From positions 17,203 to 81,202 of the forward strand of contig NZ_CANLTR010000013.1 in assembly GCF_947494055.1 (NCBI RefSeq): a stretch of 64,000 bases of DNA. Direction: 5' to 3'. Position 1 is the first letter of the stretch. Every line of letters begins with the position of its first letter. Under the pieces are notes generated by a model, which saw nothing but the letters and a program-made list of their open reading frames with translations, did no database searches and was not told where the DNA came from. Source of the DNA: an uncultured Jannaschia sp. (GTDB lineage: Bacteria > Pseudomonadota > Alphaproteobacteria > Rhodobacterales > Rhodobacteraceae). The position numbers and the translations under genes were made by a program. This document shows positions 45,423 through 55,133 of this stretch, piece after piece.

Positions 45423-46673
45423 ATGACCGCCCTGCCCGCCCCCGCGCTGAACCGCCTGCTCACGCCCGTCCTCATCTCGGGCTGCATCGTGTTGATGGTG
45501 GGCTTCGCCATCCGCGCGAGCTTCGGCGTCTTCCAGATCCCGATCGCGATGGAGTTCGGCTGGCCGCGTGCGGAGTTCAGCCTCGCCATCGCCATCCAGA
45601 ACCTCGCCTGGGGGATCGGTCAGCCGATCTTCGGGGCCATCGCCGACCGGTTCGGCGACCGAAAGGCCATCGTCCTCGGCGTGATCTGCTACGCGGCGGG
45701 GCTCGTCCTGTCGTCCTTCGCGGTCACGCCAGGCGCCCATCAGATGCTGGAGATCCTCGTGGGCTTCGGCATCGCGGGGATGGGCTTCGGCGTGATCCTC
45801 GCCGTGGTCGGCCGCGCCGCCTCGGACGAGAACCGCTCGATGAGCCTCGGCATCGCCACCGCGGCCGGCTCGCTCGGGCAGGTTTTCGGCGCGCCCGCGG
45901 CGGAATGGCTGCTGGGCTTCTATTCCTGGCAGGAGGTGTTCCTGATCTTCGCGGCCGTGGTCTGCCTCGCCCTCCTCGCGCTGCCGACGATGCGCGCGCC
46001 CGTGGCGAGCCGGGCCGAGCTCGAGGAGAGCATGGCCACGATCCTCGGCCGCGCCATCCGCGACCCCTCCTACGGGCTGATCTTCGTCGGCTTCTTCTCC
46101 TGCGGCTACCAGCTCGCCTTCATCACCGCGCATTTCCCGGCGCTGGTGACCGAGATGTGCGGGCCGATCGCGCCGGGGACCACGCTCTACGCGCTTGGCA
46201 TCACCACGACCTCGACGCTGGGCGCCTTGTCGATTTCGCTCATCGGGCTCGCCAATATCGCCGGCACGCTCTACGCGGGCTGGCTCGGCAAGCGGTTCAG
46301 CCGGAAGTACCTGCTCGCCGGCATCTATCTCGGCCGGACCGTCATCGCCGCGCTCTTCATCGCGCTTCCGATCACGCCGCTCTCGGTCGTGCTGTTTTCG
46401 GTGGCGATGGGCGGGCTCTGGCTCGCCACGGTGCCGCTCACCTCCGGTCTCGTCGCGCATATCTACGGGCTGCGCTACATGGGCACGCTCTACGGGCTCG
46501 TCTTCTTCTCGCATCAGCTCGGCAGCTTCCTCGGCGTCTGGCTGGGCGGGACGCTCTACGATTCGACCGGCAGCTACGTCGCGGTCTGGTGGGTGGGCGT
46601 GGGCGTCGGGCTGCTCTCGGCCATCGTGCACCTGCCCATCCGCGAGACGCCATTGCGCCTTCGCGCCGCTTGA
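45423..46673 (+). CDS. MFS transporter
   Basis: A 416-residue 12-helix major facilitator. The loop 2-3 motif is GAIADRFGDRKAIVLG, and the second half has the equivalent AGWLGKRFSRKYLLAGIYLGR. RASFGVFQIPIAMEFGWPRAEFS in helix 1 (shown in part) is typical of the oxalate/formate or monocarboxylate-type MFS subgroup (YfkF/OFA-like). Substrate unknown. It lies 59 bases before the gamma-glutamyltransferase gene. Confidence 0.9.
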   Translation: MTALPAPALNRLLTPVLISGCIVLMVGFAIRASFGVFQIPIAMEFGWPRAEFSLAIAIQNLAWGIGQPIFGAIADRFGDRKAIVLGVICYAAGLVLSSFAVTPGAHQMLEILVGFGIAGMGFGVILAVVGRAASDENRSMSLGIATAAGSLGQVFGAPAAEWLLGFYSWQEVFLIFAAVVCLALLALPTMRAPVASRAELEESMATILGRAIRDPSYGLIFVGFFSCGYQLAFITAHFPALVTEMCGPIAPGTTLYALGITTTSTLGALSISLIGLANIAGTLYAGWLGKRFSRKYLLAGIYLGRTVIAALFIALPITPLSVVLFSVAMGGLWLATVPLTSGLVAHIYGLRYMGTLYGLVFFSHQLGSFLGVWLGGTLYDSTGSYVAVWWVGVGVGLLSAIVHLPIRETPLRLRAA

Positions 46674-46732
46674 GGCTTGCCCCAACGGCAGGTTTCGCCA
46701 TCCTGTCGCCAGTTGTGACAGGGAGACACGCC

Positions 46733-48472
46733 ATGCGACCGATCCGATACAGCTTCGCGCTTTCGATGCTCATGTTCCTACCCGCTCACGCGCAGCAGGC
46801 GGCCGATGCCGTCGCGCCGGAGGGGGCCGTCGACCTGTCCACGGAGGCGACGGCCCCCGTCGAGGCGGAGGACTGGATGGTCGCCGCCGCGAACCCGCTC
46901 GCCGTTGAGGCCGGTGCCCGCGTGCTGCGCGAGGGCGGCAACGCCGCCGACGCGATGGTCGCGGTGCAGGCCGTGCTGGGCCTCGTCGAGCCGCAGAGCT
47001 CGGGCCTCGGCGGCGGCGCGTTCCTCGTCTGGTACGACGCCGAGACGGGCGAACTCTCCACGCTCGACGGGCGCGAGACGGCGCCGATGGATGCCACGCC
47101 CCTCCTGTTCCAGCAGGACGGCGAGGAGATGGACTTCTACGACGCGGTGATCGGCGGCCTGTCGGTCGGCACGCCGGGTACGCCGATGCTGATGGAGGTG
47201 GCGCATCGGAAATGGGGCCGGGCGAACTGGGCCGGCCTGTTCGAGGACGCGATCGGCCATGCCGAGGACGGGTTCGAGGTCTCGCCCCGCCTCGCCGGGC
47301 TGGTGGCGGAGGACGAATACCTGCCCGGTTCGCCCAGTGCGGCGGCCTACTTCCTGCCCGACGGGGCGCCCGTCGCGGAGGGCGCCACTCTGACCAACCC
47401 CGCGTATGCCGAGACGCTGCGCGCGCTCGCGGCGGAGGGGGCGGGGGCCTTCTATTACGGCGAGATCGCCGAGGGGATCGTCGCCACGGTGCGCGACGCG
47501 GAGAAGCCCGGCAAGCTAACGCTGGACGACCTTGCCGCCTACGAAGTGGTGGAACGCGACGCGGTCTGCGCACCCTACCGGGGGGCGGAGATCTGCGGCA
47601 TGGGGCCGCCTTCCTCGGGCGGGCTGACGGTCGGGCAGATCCTCGGCCTGATCGAGCCCTTCGACATCGCCGGAATGGGGCCGGACTCGCCCGAGGCCTG
47701 GCGGCTGATCGGCGACGCCTCCCGCCTCGCCTTCGCGGATCGTGGCCGCTACATGGCCGACAGCGACTTCGTCCCGATGCCGACGGCGGGCCTGCTCGAC
47801 GACGCCTATCTGGAGGAGCGGTCGCAGCTGCTGCAGGGCGACGACGCGCTGCCGGAAGTCAACGCCGGCTCGCCGCCCTGGGACCATGCGATGCTCTGGG
47901 GCGACGACGACGCGATCGAGATGCCGTCGACCTCGCACATCTCCATCGTCGACGGCGACGGCAACGCGCTGTCGATGACGACGACGATCGAGGGCGGGTT
48001 CGGCTCGCACCTGATGGCGCCGGGCGGGTTCCTGCTGAACAACGAGCTGACCGACTTCTCCTTCTCCACCCACGAGGACGGCGTGCCCATCGCCAACCGG
48101 GTGGAGCCAGGCAAGCGGCCGCGCTCCTCGATGGCGCCGACCATCGTGATGCGGGACGGCGCGCCGGAACTCGTCATCGGCTCGCCGGGCGGCAGCCGGA
48201 TCATCGGGTACGTGGCGCAGGCGATCATCGCGCATATGGACTGGGGCATGGACGTGCAGGCCGCGCTCGCGATGCCGCATCTGGTGAACCGGTTCGGCAC
48301 CTACGACCTCGAGGCCGGGACCTCCGCCGAGGCGCTCGCGGGGCCGCTGGGCGAGATGGGGTTCGAGACCGAGATCCGCGACCTCAACTCCGGCCTCCAT
48401 GCGATCGCCGTCGGCGAGACGCTATCGGGCGGGGCCGATCCGCGGCGGGAGGGCGTCGCCATCGGCGAGTGA
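46733..48472 (+). CDS. ggt: Gamma-glutamyltransferase (exported)
   Basis: A 579-residue N-terminal-nucleophile hydrolase with a Sec signal (FALSMLMFLPAHAQ). The proenzyme cuts itself before Thr400 (MPSTSHISIVDGDGNAL), which becomes the catalytic residue. Other blocks are SSGLGGGAFLVWYD, LDGRETAPMDATP, PPSSGGLTVGQILGL and GSPGGSRIIGYVAQ. It cleaves gamma-glutamyl bonds, e.g. of glutathione, in the periplasm. Spacing to the MFS gene (59 bases) allows co-transcription, so product uptake by that carrier is conceivable. Confidence 0.95.
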   Translation: MRPIRYSFALSMLMFLPAHAQQAADAVAPEGAVDLSTEATAPVEAEDWMVAAANPLAVEAGARVLREGGNAADAMVAVQAVLGLVEPQSSGLGGGAFLVWYDAETGELSTLDGRETAPMDATPLLFQQDGEEMDFYDAVIGGLSVGTPGTPMLMEVAHRKWGRANWAGLFEDAIGHAEDGFEVSPRLAGLVAEDEYLPGSPSAAAYFLPDGAPVAEGATLTNPAYAETLRALAAEGAGAFYYGEIAEGIVATVRDAEKPGKLTLDDLAAYEVVERDAVCAPYRGAEICGMGPPSSGGLTVGQILGLIEPFDIAGMGPDSPEAWRLIGDASRLAFADRGRYMADSDFVPMPTAGLLDDAYLEERSQLLQGDDALPEVNAGSPPWDHAMLWGDDDAIEMPSTSHISIVDGDGNALSMTTTIEGGFGSHLMAPGGFLLNNELTDFSFSTHEDGVPIANRVEPGKRPRSSMAPTIVMRDGAPELVIGSPGGSRIIGYVAQAIIAHMDWGMDVQAALAMPHLVNRFGTYDLEAGTSAEALAGPLGEMGFETEIRDLNSGLHAIAVGETLSGGADPRREGVAIGE

Positions 48473-48476
48473 CGCG

Positions 48477-48956
48477 TCAGGACGGCGGCGTGCAGGCCTC
48501 GCCCCGGAGGCAGGCCAGCACGTCGGCCTCCGCCTCGGGGGTCGCGTCGAGCGCGAAGCGGGGACACGGCCCCTCGATCAGCACGTTCTCCTCGCCCCGG
48601 CGTTCGACGAACAGGATGTTGCGGTCGAGCGGCACGCCGCCGCACCAGTGGCCGACGCATTCGACCTCCACCGTCAGGGGGAAGCTCACCGTGGTGTCGA
48701 ACCCGTCCGCGCCCGCGATCTCGCCGTCGAACCGCGTCCGGACGGAATAGCCCTTCCGGTCGTTCGGCGTGTCGTCGGCCGGCGCGATCTCCTCCCCGGG
48801 CAGCGGCTGGACCCGTCCGATGGCGAGCACGTAGTCCGCCTCCGACGTGTCGGCCGCCTGAAAGCTCGACGGCACGGACGGGCGCAGGCAGGACAGCGCG
48901 CTCGCCTGACCGGCGAGCGCAGTCGAGAGCAGGGCGGCGAGGATGAGGCGGGTCAT
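48477..48956 (-). CDS. Secreted protein of unknown function
   Basis: A 159-residue protein with a signal peptide (LILAALLSTALAGQASA). Cysteines are at SCLRP, VECVGHWCGGVP, GPCPRF and LACLRGEACTPP, seven in all, suggesting disulfides. The strand-rich middle (YVLAIGRVQPLPGEE, VSFPLTVEVECVG) resembles small Rhodobacterales secreted proteins but no named family was recognised. The true start is the ATG at 48956; the long upstream open frame is Arg-rich and not coding. It converges on the gamma-glutamyltransferase gene. Confidence 0.7.
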   Translation of the reverse strand: MTRLILAALLSTALAGQASALSCLRPSVPSSFQAADTSEADYVLAIGRVQPLPGEEIAPADDTPNDRKGYSVRTRFDGEIAGADGFDTTVSFPLTVEVECVGHWCGGVPLDRNILFVERRGEENVLIEGPCPRFALDATPEAEADVLACLRGEACTPPS

Positions 48957-49033
48957 GGCGGTCTCCGGGCTTTGCCGGTCCCGCATGCGGCGGGCCCGGC
49001 GGTCATGCAATGACGACGCGTGGCGAGGCGACG

Positions 49034-49519
49034 TCAGAGCAAACCGAACCGACCCAGCACGTCGGCGTAGATGTCCCGCTTGAACGGAACGATAGAGGCC
49101 AGCACCTCCGGTCCCGACATCCAGCACCAGCGGGAGAACTCCCGCTGATGCGCGTCGAGATCGACGGCCGCGTCGGGACCGTCGTAGCGGAAGTGGAACC
49201 AGTGCTGCGACTGGCCCCGGAACCGCCCCTGCCACATGCGCGGCACGAGGTCGTGCGGCAGGTCGTAGGGCAGCGGCTCTTGCATCGAATCGAGCCGTTC
49301 GACCGCCTCGGGCACGATTCCGGTTTCTTCGCGCAACTCGCGCAGGGCCGCATGCTCGGGGACTTCCCCGGCGTCGATCCCGCCCTGCGGCATCTGCCAC
49401 GCGCCCGGCCGGTCGAGCCGTTCCCCGACCCAGACCAGCCCCTGCGGATTGGTCAGGCAGACCCCGGCGCAGGGACGGTAGGGCAGCGCGGCGATCTCAT
49501 CGGGCGTCAACTCGGTCAT
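49034..49519 (-). CDS. rppH: RNA pyrophosphohydrolase (Nudix)
   Basis: A 161-residue Nudix hydrolase that removes pyrophosphate from mRNA 5' ends and so triggers decay. The Nudix box is GGIDAGEVPEHAALRELREETG (G-x5-E-x7-REVxEE-xG form; shown in part as GEVPEHAALRELREETGI). RPCAGVCLTN and WQMPQGG are the RppH-type N-terminal blocks. It follows ctpA by 40 bases in the same direction, the usual alphaproteobacterial order. Confidence 0.94.
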   Translation of the reverse strand: MTELTPDEIAALPYRPCAGVCLTNPQGLVWVGERLDRPGAWQMPQGGIDAGEVPEHAALRELREETGIVPEAVERLDSMQEPLPYDLPHDLVPRMWQGRFRGQSQHWFHFRYDGPDAAVDLDAHQREFSRWCWMSGPEVLASIVPFKRDIYADVLGRFGLL

Positions 49520-49559
49520 AGCGTCAGCGAGACGGCGCAGGCGCCGCCCCGTCCCTGTT

Positions 49560-50900
49560 TCAGCGCGGCTCGATGACGCCCAGGCCCTTGAGGATGTCGA
49601 TGGCGTAGGCCAGCTGGTAATCCTCGTCGCGGAGCTGCGCGGCTTCCTCGGCGGCGGCCTGCTCCTCGCGGACCTGCTCCTGCTCCTCCTCGGACAGGCT
49701 GTCGTTGGTGATCGCGCCGCGCAGCGAGGATTCGGAGCGTCGGAGCGGGGTGAGCGCGTTGTCCTCCTCGTCCTCCTCCGTCTCGGCGTTCGGATCGCGG
49801 GGCGGCTGCGCCACGACGATGTCGGGCGACACGCCGAGCGCCTGGATCGAGCGACCCGACGGCGTGTAGTACCGCGCGGTGGTCAGGCGGATGGCGCCGT
49901 CGCCCTGCACCGGCATGATCGTCTGGACGGAGCCCTTGCCGAAGGACTTCGTGCCGACGACGACGGCGCGGTGATGGTCCTGCAGCGCGCCGGCCACGAT
50001 CTCGGAGGCCGAGGCCGATCCGCCGTTGATCAGCACGACGAGCGGCAGGCCGTCGGTGATGTCGCCTTCCTTGGCGTTGAACCGGTCGCCGTCGGTGATG
50101 TCGCGCGAGCGCGTCGACACGATCTCGCCCTGGTCGAGGAACGCGTCGGCCAGCGCGACACCAGCCGTCAATAATCCGCCGGGATTGTTGCGCAGATCGA
50201 GAACGACGCCGTTGACGCCCTCCATCTCGCCCGAATCCTCGAGCGTCTTCAGGCCGTCCTCGATGTTCGGCATGGTCTGCTCGTTGAAGGTCGAGACGCG
50301 GATGACGATCGAGTCGCCCTCCTTGCGGACGCGGGAGGCGGTCAGGCGGATCGTGTCGCGGGTGATGGTGATGTCGAGCGGCTCCTCCAGCCCCTCGCGC
50401 ACGATGGTCACGGTGATGTCGGAGCCGACCGGTCCGCGCATCATCTCCACCGCATCCTCGAGCGTCAGGCCGAGGATGTTCTCGCCGTCCACGGCGGTGA
50501 TGTAGTCGCCCGCCTCCACGCCGGCCTCGAAAGCGGGCGTCCCGTCCATCGGGGTGATGACCTTGACGTAGCCTTCCTCCTGCGTGACCTCGATGCCGAG
50601 GCCGCCGAACTCGCCGCGGGTATCCTCCTGCATGTCCTCGAAATCGCGCGGCGGCAGGTAGGAACTGTGCGGGTCGAGCGAGGTGAGCATGCCGTTGATC
50701 GCGGCCTCGATCAGTTCGCTCTCGTCCACGTCCTCGACATACTGGCTGCGGATGCGCTCGAACACGATGCCGAACAGGTCGAGCTGCTCGTAGACCGAAC
50801 CTTCATCGGCCTGCTGTGCAAGGAGCGGACCGGCTACCTGCGTCGTGGCCAGGATACCGGCCAAGATGCCGCCACCGGCGGCCATCGCGAATTTCCTCAT
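49560..50900 (-). CDS. ctpA: C-terminal processing peptidase, S41 family
   Basis: A 446-residue periplasmic serine protease with a signal or anchor (MAAGGGILAGILATTQVAG). The PDZ domain (GGLGIEVTQEEGYVKV to about residue 180) precedes the catalytic core: LDLRNNPGGLL, NGGSASASEIVAGAL with the Ser at 297-299, and GTKSFGKGSVQ with catalytic Lys322. The C-terminal 70 residues are a charged Glu-rich coiled segment. The start with GGGGAACGAG upstream is 50900. In related genomes an EnvC-type M23 gene usually lies between gpmI and ctpA; here it is missing. Confidence 0.95.
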   Translation of the reverse strand: MRKFAMAAGGGILAGILATTQVAGPLLAQQADEGSVYEQLDLFGIVFERIRSQYVEDVDESELIEAAINGMLTSLDPHSSYLPPRDFEDMQEDTRGEFGGLGIEVTQEEGYVKVITPMDGTPAFEAGVEAGDYITAVDGENILGLTLEDAVEMMRGPVGSDITVTIVREGLEEPLDITITRDTIRLTASRVRKEGDSIVIRVSTFNEQTMPNIEDGLKTLEDSGEMEGVNGVVLDLRNNPGGLLTAGVALADAFLDQGEIVSTRSRDITDGDRFNAKEGDITDGLPLVVLINGGSASASEIVAGALQDHHRAVVVGTKSFGKGSVQTIMPVQGDGAIRLTTARYYTPSGRSIQALGVSPDIVVAQPPRDPNAETEEDEEDNALTPLRRSESSLRGAITNDSLSEEEQEQVREEQAAAEEAAQLRDEDYQLAYAIDILKGLGVIEPR

Positions 50901-51182
50901 CTCGTTCCCCTGTTCGCTGGCGACACGCATCGCCGGGTTCGCGGGCCTCCCGCCCGGTTTGGCTTCGACATAAAGCGCCTCGAACGGCAAAGCGCCACCG
51001 CCCGTGACGGTATCACGCATGATTTGACAGATTCCGCCGGATCGCCGCGACGCAAGCGATGCGCTTCGCGGCTCTTAGCCCTTTCCCGCGGCGTCGAGAA
51101 CGGTCCCGGCGGTCGCATCGGCTCCGGATCATTCAACTTGCCGTCACCGGACAGGCAGAGACCGGCACCATGTCCGGGCGCC

Positions 51183-52691
51183 TCACGCGATCAGGCTCTC
51201 GCCGGTCATCTCGTCGGGCGTGTCGAGCCCCATCAGCGCCAGCAGCGTGGGTGCGAGGTCGCCGAGCTTGCCATTCCTGAGCCGCGCGCCCTCCGGCCCG
51301 TTCCACAGGATCACCGGCACGGGGTTGAGCGTGTGCGACGTATGCGCCTTGCCCGTCTCCGGGTCGATCATCGTCTCGCAATTGCCGTGATCGGCGCAGA
51401 CGATCATCGCGCCGTCCGTTGCCTCCAGCGCCTCGAGCGCCCGGCCAAGCCCGTGATCCACCGCCTCGCAGGCGCGGGTGGCCGCCTCCAGATCGCCGGT
51501 ATGGCCCACCATGTCCGGGTTCGCGAAGTTCACGACGATGAGGTCGTAGCGCTTGCCGATCGCCTCGACGAGCGCATCCGTCACCGCGCCGGCCGACATC
51601 TCCGGCTGCAGGTCGTAGGTCGCCACATCGGGGGATTTCGGCATCAGCCGGTCCTCCCCCGTCTCGGGCGCCTCCTTGCCGCCGTTCAGGAAGAAGGTCA
51701 CGTGCGGATACTTCTCCGTCTCGGCGACGTGAAACTGCGTCAGCCCCTTCTCGGCGACCCAGTGACCCAGCGTGTTCTTCACCGTCCGCTTCGGAAAGAC
51801 GGTCGTCATGTACTCGTCGTGCAGGTCGGAATAGTCGACCATGCCCAGCATGTGCAGACCGGGACGCTCACCGGTCTCGAACCCGTCGAAGTCCGGCCCG
51901 GCCAGCGCGGAGAGGATCTCGCGGGCGCGGTCGGCGCGGAAGTTGAGGCAGAACACGCCGTCCCCGTCCTTCATGCCCGCATAGCCGCCGATCACGGTCG
52001 GCTGGATGAACTCGTCGCTTTCGTCTTGGTCCCGGGCGACGGAAAGGGCGGCGGGCACGGTCTCGGCGGCCCGACCCTCGCCCCGGACCATCGCGCACCA
52101 GGCCCGGTGAACGCGATCCCAGCGGTTGTCGCGATCCATCGCGAAGTAGCGTCCCGACAGCGTCCCGACCTGCACGCCCTCGGGCAGCTCGGCCATCAGC
52201 TTTTCGACGAAACGTTCGGCAGACCGCGGGGCGACGTCGCGGCCATCGGTGATCGCGTGGAGGACGACGGGCATTTCCTTCGCCACGACGGTCCGGCAGG
52301 CGGCGAGGACGTGGTCGATATGTCCGTGGACCCCGCCATCCGAGATGACGCCGATCAGATGCGCCCTGCCCCCCGATTGCCGGACGGTCTGCACCCAGCT
52401 CTCGATCGCCGCCTCCTCCGCGAAGCCGCCCGTCTCGATCGCGTGATTGATCTGGCCCAGATCCATCCGCACCACGCGGCCCGCGCCGATATTCATGTGG
52501 CCGACCTCGGAATTGCCCATCTGCCCTTCCGGCAGGCCGACGGCCGGGCCGAAGGTCGTGAGCGTCGCATGCGGGCAGGTCGCCATCAGGCGGTCGAAAT
52601 GCGGCGTCTCCGCGCAGTCGGGCGCCGATTGCTCCGGCCGGTCGGAGATGCCCCAGCCGTCGAGGATGCAGAGGATGACGGGCTTTGCCAT
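51183..52691 (-). CDS. gpmI: 2,3-bisphosphoglycerate-independent phosphoglycerate mutase
   Basis: A 502-residue alkaline-phosphatase-superfamily mutase converting 3- to 2-phosphoglycerate in glycolysis. The N-terminal LCILDGWG, the phosphoserine site in GNSEVGHMNIGAGR, GVQTGTLSGRYFAMDRDNRWDR (shown in part) and the C-terminal ADHGNCE/SHTLNPVPVI blocks are all intact. Family length about 510. It is 40 bases downstream of rlmH in the same direction. Confidence 0.97.
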   Translation of the reverse strand: MAKPVILCILDGWGISDRPEQSAPDCAETPHFDRLMATCPHATLTTFGPAVGLPEGQMGNSEVGHMNIGAGRVVRMDLGQINHAIETGGFAEEAAIESWVQTVRQSGGRAHLIGVISDGGVHGHIDHVLAACRTVVAKEMPVVLHAITDGRDVAPRSAERFVEKLMAELPEGVQVGTLSGRYFAMDRDNRWDRVHRAWCAMVRGEGRAAETVPAALSVARDQDESDEFIQPTVIGGYAGMKDGDGVFCLNFRADRAREILSALAGPDFDGFETGERPGLHMLGMVDYSDLHDEYMTTVFPKRTVKNTLGHWVAEKGLTQFHVAETEKYPHVTFFLNGGKEAPETGEDRLMPKSPDVATYDLQPEMSAGAVTDALVEAIGKRYDLIVVNFANPDMVGHTGDLEAATRACEAVDHGLGRALEALEATDGAMIVCADHGNCETMIDPETGKAHTSHTLNPVPVILWNGPEGARLRNGKLGDLAPTLLALMGLDTPDEMTGESLIA

Positions 52692-52731
52692 GAACGGACC
52701 TTTCGTTTCGCGGGACCGTTCTAGGTTGGGA

Positions 52732-53196
52732 TCAGGCCCGATGGTAGGGGCCCCCGGCCAGGATCGAGGCGGCGCGGTAGAGCTGCTCGGCCAGCATCAC
52801 GCGGACGAGCATGTGCGGCCAGACCATCGCGCCGAAGCTGATCGCGAGGTCGGCCCGGTCGCGGATACCGGGATCGAGCCCGTCGGCCCCGCCGATGACG
52901 AAGGCCACGTCCTCCGCCCGGTCGCGCCAGTCGCCGAGCCGCGCGGCGAAGGCCGGAGAGGAAAGCTGCGCGCCACGTTCGTCGAGGACGACCCGGACCG
53001 CGGCCGACGGCAGGGATTTCGCAAGAAGCTCGGCCTCCGCCGCCATGCCCGCGCCCTTGCCATCGACCTCGACCAGCGTGGCCGGAGGCAGGCCCAGCCC
53101 GCGCCCCGCCTTCGCGAAACGTTCGAGATACTCGTCGACGAGCGCCTTTTCCGGCCCGCGGCGTAGCCGCCCGACAGCCAGAAGGTGGAGCTTCAC
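52732..53196 (-). CDS. rlmH: 23S rRNA (pseudouridine1915-N3)-methyltransferase
   Basis: A 154-residue SPOUT-class methyltransferase. It opens KLHLLAVGRLRRGPEKALVDEYLER, has FVIGGADGLDPGI and ends AEQLYRAASILAGGPYHRA with the usual YH (peptides shown in part). It modifies helix 69 of 23S rRNA. It starts one base after rsfS ends, the standard order for these two ribosome genes. Confidence 0.96.
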   Translation of the reverse strand: MKLHLLAVGRLRRGPEKALVDEYLERFAKAGRGLGLPPATLVEVDGKGAGMAAEAELLAKSLPSAAVRVVLDERGAQLSSPAFAARLGDWRDRAEDVAFVIGGADGLDPGIRDRADLAISFGAMVWPHMLVRVMLAEQLYRAASILAGGPYHRA

Positions 53197-53197
53197 C

Positions 53198-53653
53198 TCA
53201 GTTCGCGCGAACGGCCTCGGCCCCGGGATCCTGCCACATCTTCTCGAGCTGGTAGAAGTCCCGGACCTCGGGGCGGAAGATGTGGACGATCACGTCGCCT
53301 GCATCGAGCAGCACCCAGTCGCCCTGCGACTTGCCTTCGGTACGGGCGGAGCGGCCGAGCCGATCCTTCAGCTTCTCCGACAGCTTCTCCGCCAGCGCCG
53401 TCACCTGCCGGGTCGAGCGGCCGGAGCAGACGATCATGTGATCGGCCACGGCGGATTTCCCCCGCAGGTCGATCTGGACGATGTCCTCGGCCTTCTCGGC
53501 GTCCAGCGTCGTTCGGATGATGTCGAGGGTCGCGTCGCTGGTCTCATAGCCAGCGGAACCTGTGTCGCCCTTGCGGGCAGAAGCGGCGCTTGCAGCGGCC
53601 GCATGGGTCTCGGAAGGCAGGGGCCGATCCTCCGGCTGTTGGGCCACACTCAA
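53198..53653 (-). CDS. rsfS: Ribosome silencing factor
   Basis: A 151-residue RsfS/Iojap protein. The core is KAEDIVQIDLRGKSAVADHM, VCSGRSTRQVTALAEKL and GDWVLLDAGDVIVHIFRPEVRDFYQLEKMW (shown in part). It binds ribosomal protein L14 and blocks subunit joining when nutrients are scarce. The first 35 residues are an Ala-rich extension, so an internal start is possible. It heads the rsfS-rlmH-gpmI-ctpA-rppH block. Confidence 0.95.
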   Translation of the reverse strand: MSVAQQPEDRPLPSETHAAAASAASARKGDTGSAGYETSDATLDIIRTTLDAEKAEDIVQIDLRGKSAVADHMIVCSGRSTRQVTALAEKLSEKLKDRLGRSARTEGKSQGDWVLLDAGDVIVHIFRPEVRDFYQLEKMWQDPGAEAVRAN

Positions 53654-53768
53654 GGGCGTGGCATGGTCGATAGATTAACACCGGTTCGGTAGTCCGGCAA
53701 TCACGTCATGGAGATGGGAACGCCTCGTCAACCCGTCAAGCAGCGGCGCGAGGGGATGTCGCGATGGG

Positions 53769-55133
53769 CTAATCCCCCGGGACCGGCGTGCTGTGGCCCG
53801 GCCGCTTCGCGTCGCCCTGCGGGGCGCCGTCGCCCAGCATCCGCACCTCCCGCTGCGGAAACGGGATCGAGATGCCGTTCGCTTTGAACGCGTCCCAGAG
53901 CGCCAGATAGACGTTGCCGCGGATGTTGGTCAGCCCCTCGGTCGGATTGATGATCCAGAACCGCAGGATGTAGTCCACCGAGGAATCCCCGAAGCCCACG
54001 ATGTGACAGACCGGCGGCTTGCTGCTCAGCACCCGCTCCGTCCCCGCGGCCGCGGCAATGGCGATCCGGCGCACCTCGTGCGGATCGTCGCCGTAGGAGG
54101 TACCGAAGAAGATGTCGAGGCGGACCAGGCTGTTGGAGTGCGACCAGTTCACCACCAGCCCGGTGATCAGGTCCTCGTTCGGGACCAAATATTCCCGCCC
54201 GTCCCGCGTGGTGATCGAGACGTAGCGCGCCGTCAGCGCGTTGATCCAGCCGAACGTGTCGCCGATGGTGATGACGTCGCCGGGCTTGATCGACTTGTCG
54301 AGGAGGATGATGACGCCCGAGACGAGGTTCGAGACCACCTTTTGCAGGCCGAAGCCCAGCCCCACGCCGATCGCGCCCGAGAGAACGGCTAGGCCCGTGA
54401 GATCGAAGCCGACCCATTTGAGCCCGAGGAAGAACGCACCCGCATAGAGGACGATCTGCAGGAGCTTGACCACGAGCACCCGCATCGACGGGCTGATGTC
54501 TTCGTTCCTGGATATCCGGCTGCTCGTGGCCTTGGTCAGCACGCGTGCCATCGCGAAAAGCACGCCGATCACGACGAGCGCGGTGATGATGCCCAGGACG
54601 GAGAGGTGGAAATCGCCGAACTCGATGGCCAGCGAGTCGAGGAACACCTTCGTCTCGTCGAGGATGCCGAGATAGAACAGCGTGACGTAGATCCACAGGC
54701 CCCAGTTCACGATCTTGCGCAGGAACGGATTGCGCACGAGTCGGGCGACGAAGCTGACCACCATCCACGCCGTCCCGATCGTGGCGGCGAGCCCGACGAG
54801 GTAGCTGCGCGAGGGCCACGTGACCTCCCGCATGATCAGGAGCGTCATCCAGATCAGCGCGGCGAAGCAGACGAGCCCCAGGCGGTTCCGCACGATGACG
54901 AGCCAGCGGAGCTGCCATTTCGGCCGTCCGGTCTGCGTTCGCATCCAGTGCGTCATCCGCTCGGCGGCCCAGCCGCGCAGAAGCCATGCGGCCAGCAGGA
55001 CAGCCAGGATGATCAGGACCTGCCAGAGCTTCCATCCCGGGCGCAGCAGGTCGATGGCGAAGGCAGCAGCCTCACCCGTCACCCGGGCGATCTCCTCCCG
55101 AAGCGGAAACGTGTCGAGAATGTCCTCGTCCAT
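53769..55133 (-). CDS. MscS family mechanosensitive ion channel
   Basis: A 454-residue inner-membrane channel protein with about five membrane segments. The pore helix and following domain read GLAVLSGAIGVGLGFGLQKVVSNLVSG, DKSIKPGDVITIGDTFGWI, and GREYLVPNEDLITGLVVNWS, the conserved MscS core (shown in part). The C-terminal alpha/beta cap is IDDPRFWIINPTEG-like. It is longer than E. coli MscS (286) and nearer the YbdG/MscM-type in layout. Acts in protection against osmotic downshock. Confidence 0.92.
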   Translation of the reverse strand: MDEDILDTFPLREEIARVTGEAAAFAIDLLRPGWKLWQVLIILAVLLAAWLLRGWAAERMTHWMRTQTGRPKWQLRWLVIVRNRLGLVCFAALIWMTLLIMREVTWPSRSYLVGLAATIGTAWMVVSFVARLVRNPFLRKIVNWGLWIYVTLFYLGILDETKVFLDSLAIEFGDFHLSVLGIITALVVIGVLFAMARVLTKATSSRISRNEDISPSMRVLVVKLLQIVLYAGAFFLGLKWVGFDLTGLAVLSGAIGVGLGFGLQKVVSNLVSGVIILLDKSIKPGDVITIGDTFGWINALTARYVSITTRDGREYLVPNEDLITGLVVNWSHSNSLVRLDIFFGTSYGDDPHEVRRIAIAAAAGTERVLSSKPPVCHIVGFGDSSVDYILRFWIINPTEGLTNIRGNVYLALWDAFKANGISIPFPQREVRMLGDGAPQGDAKRPGHSTPVPGD

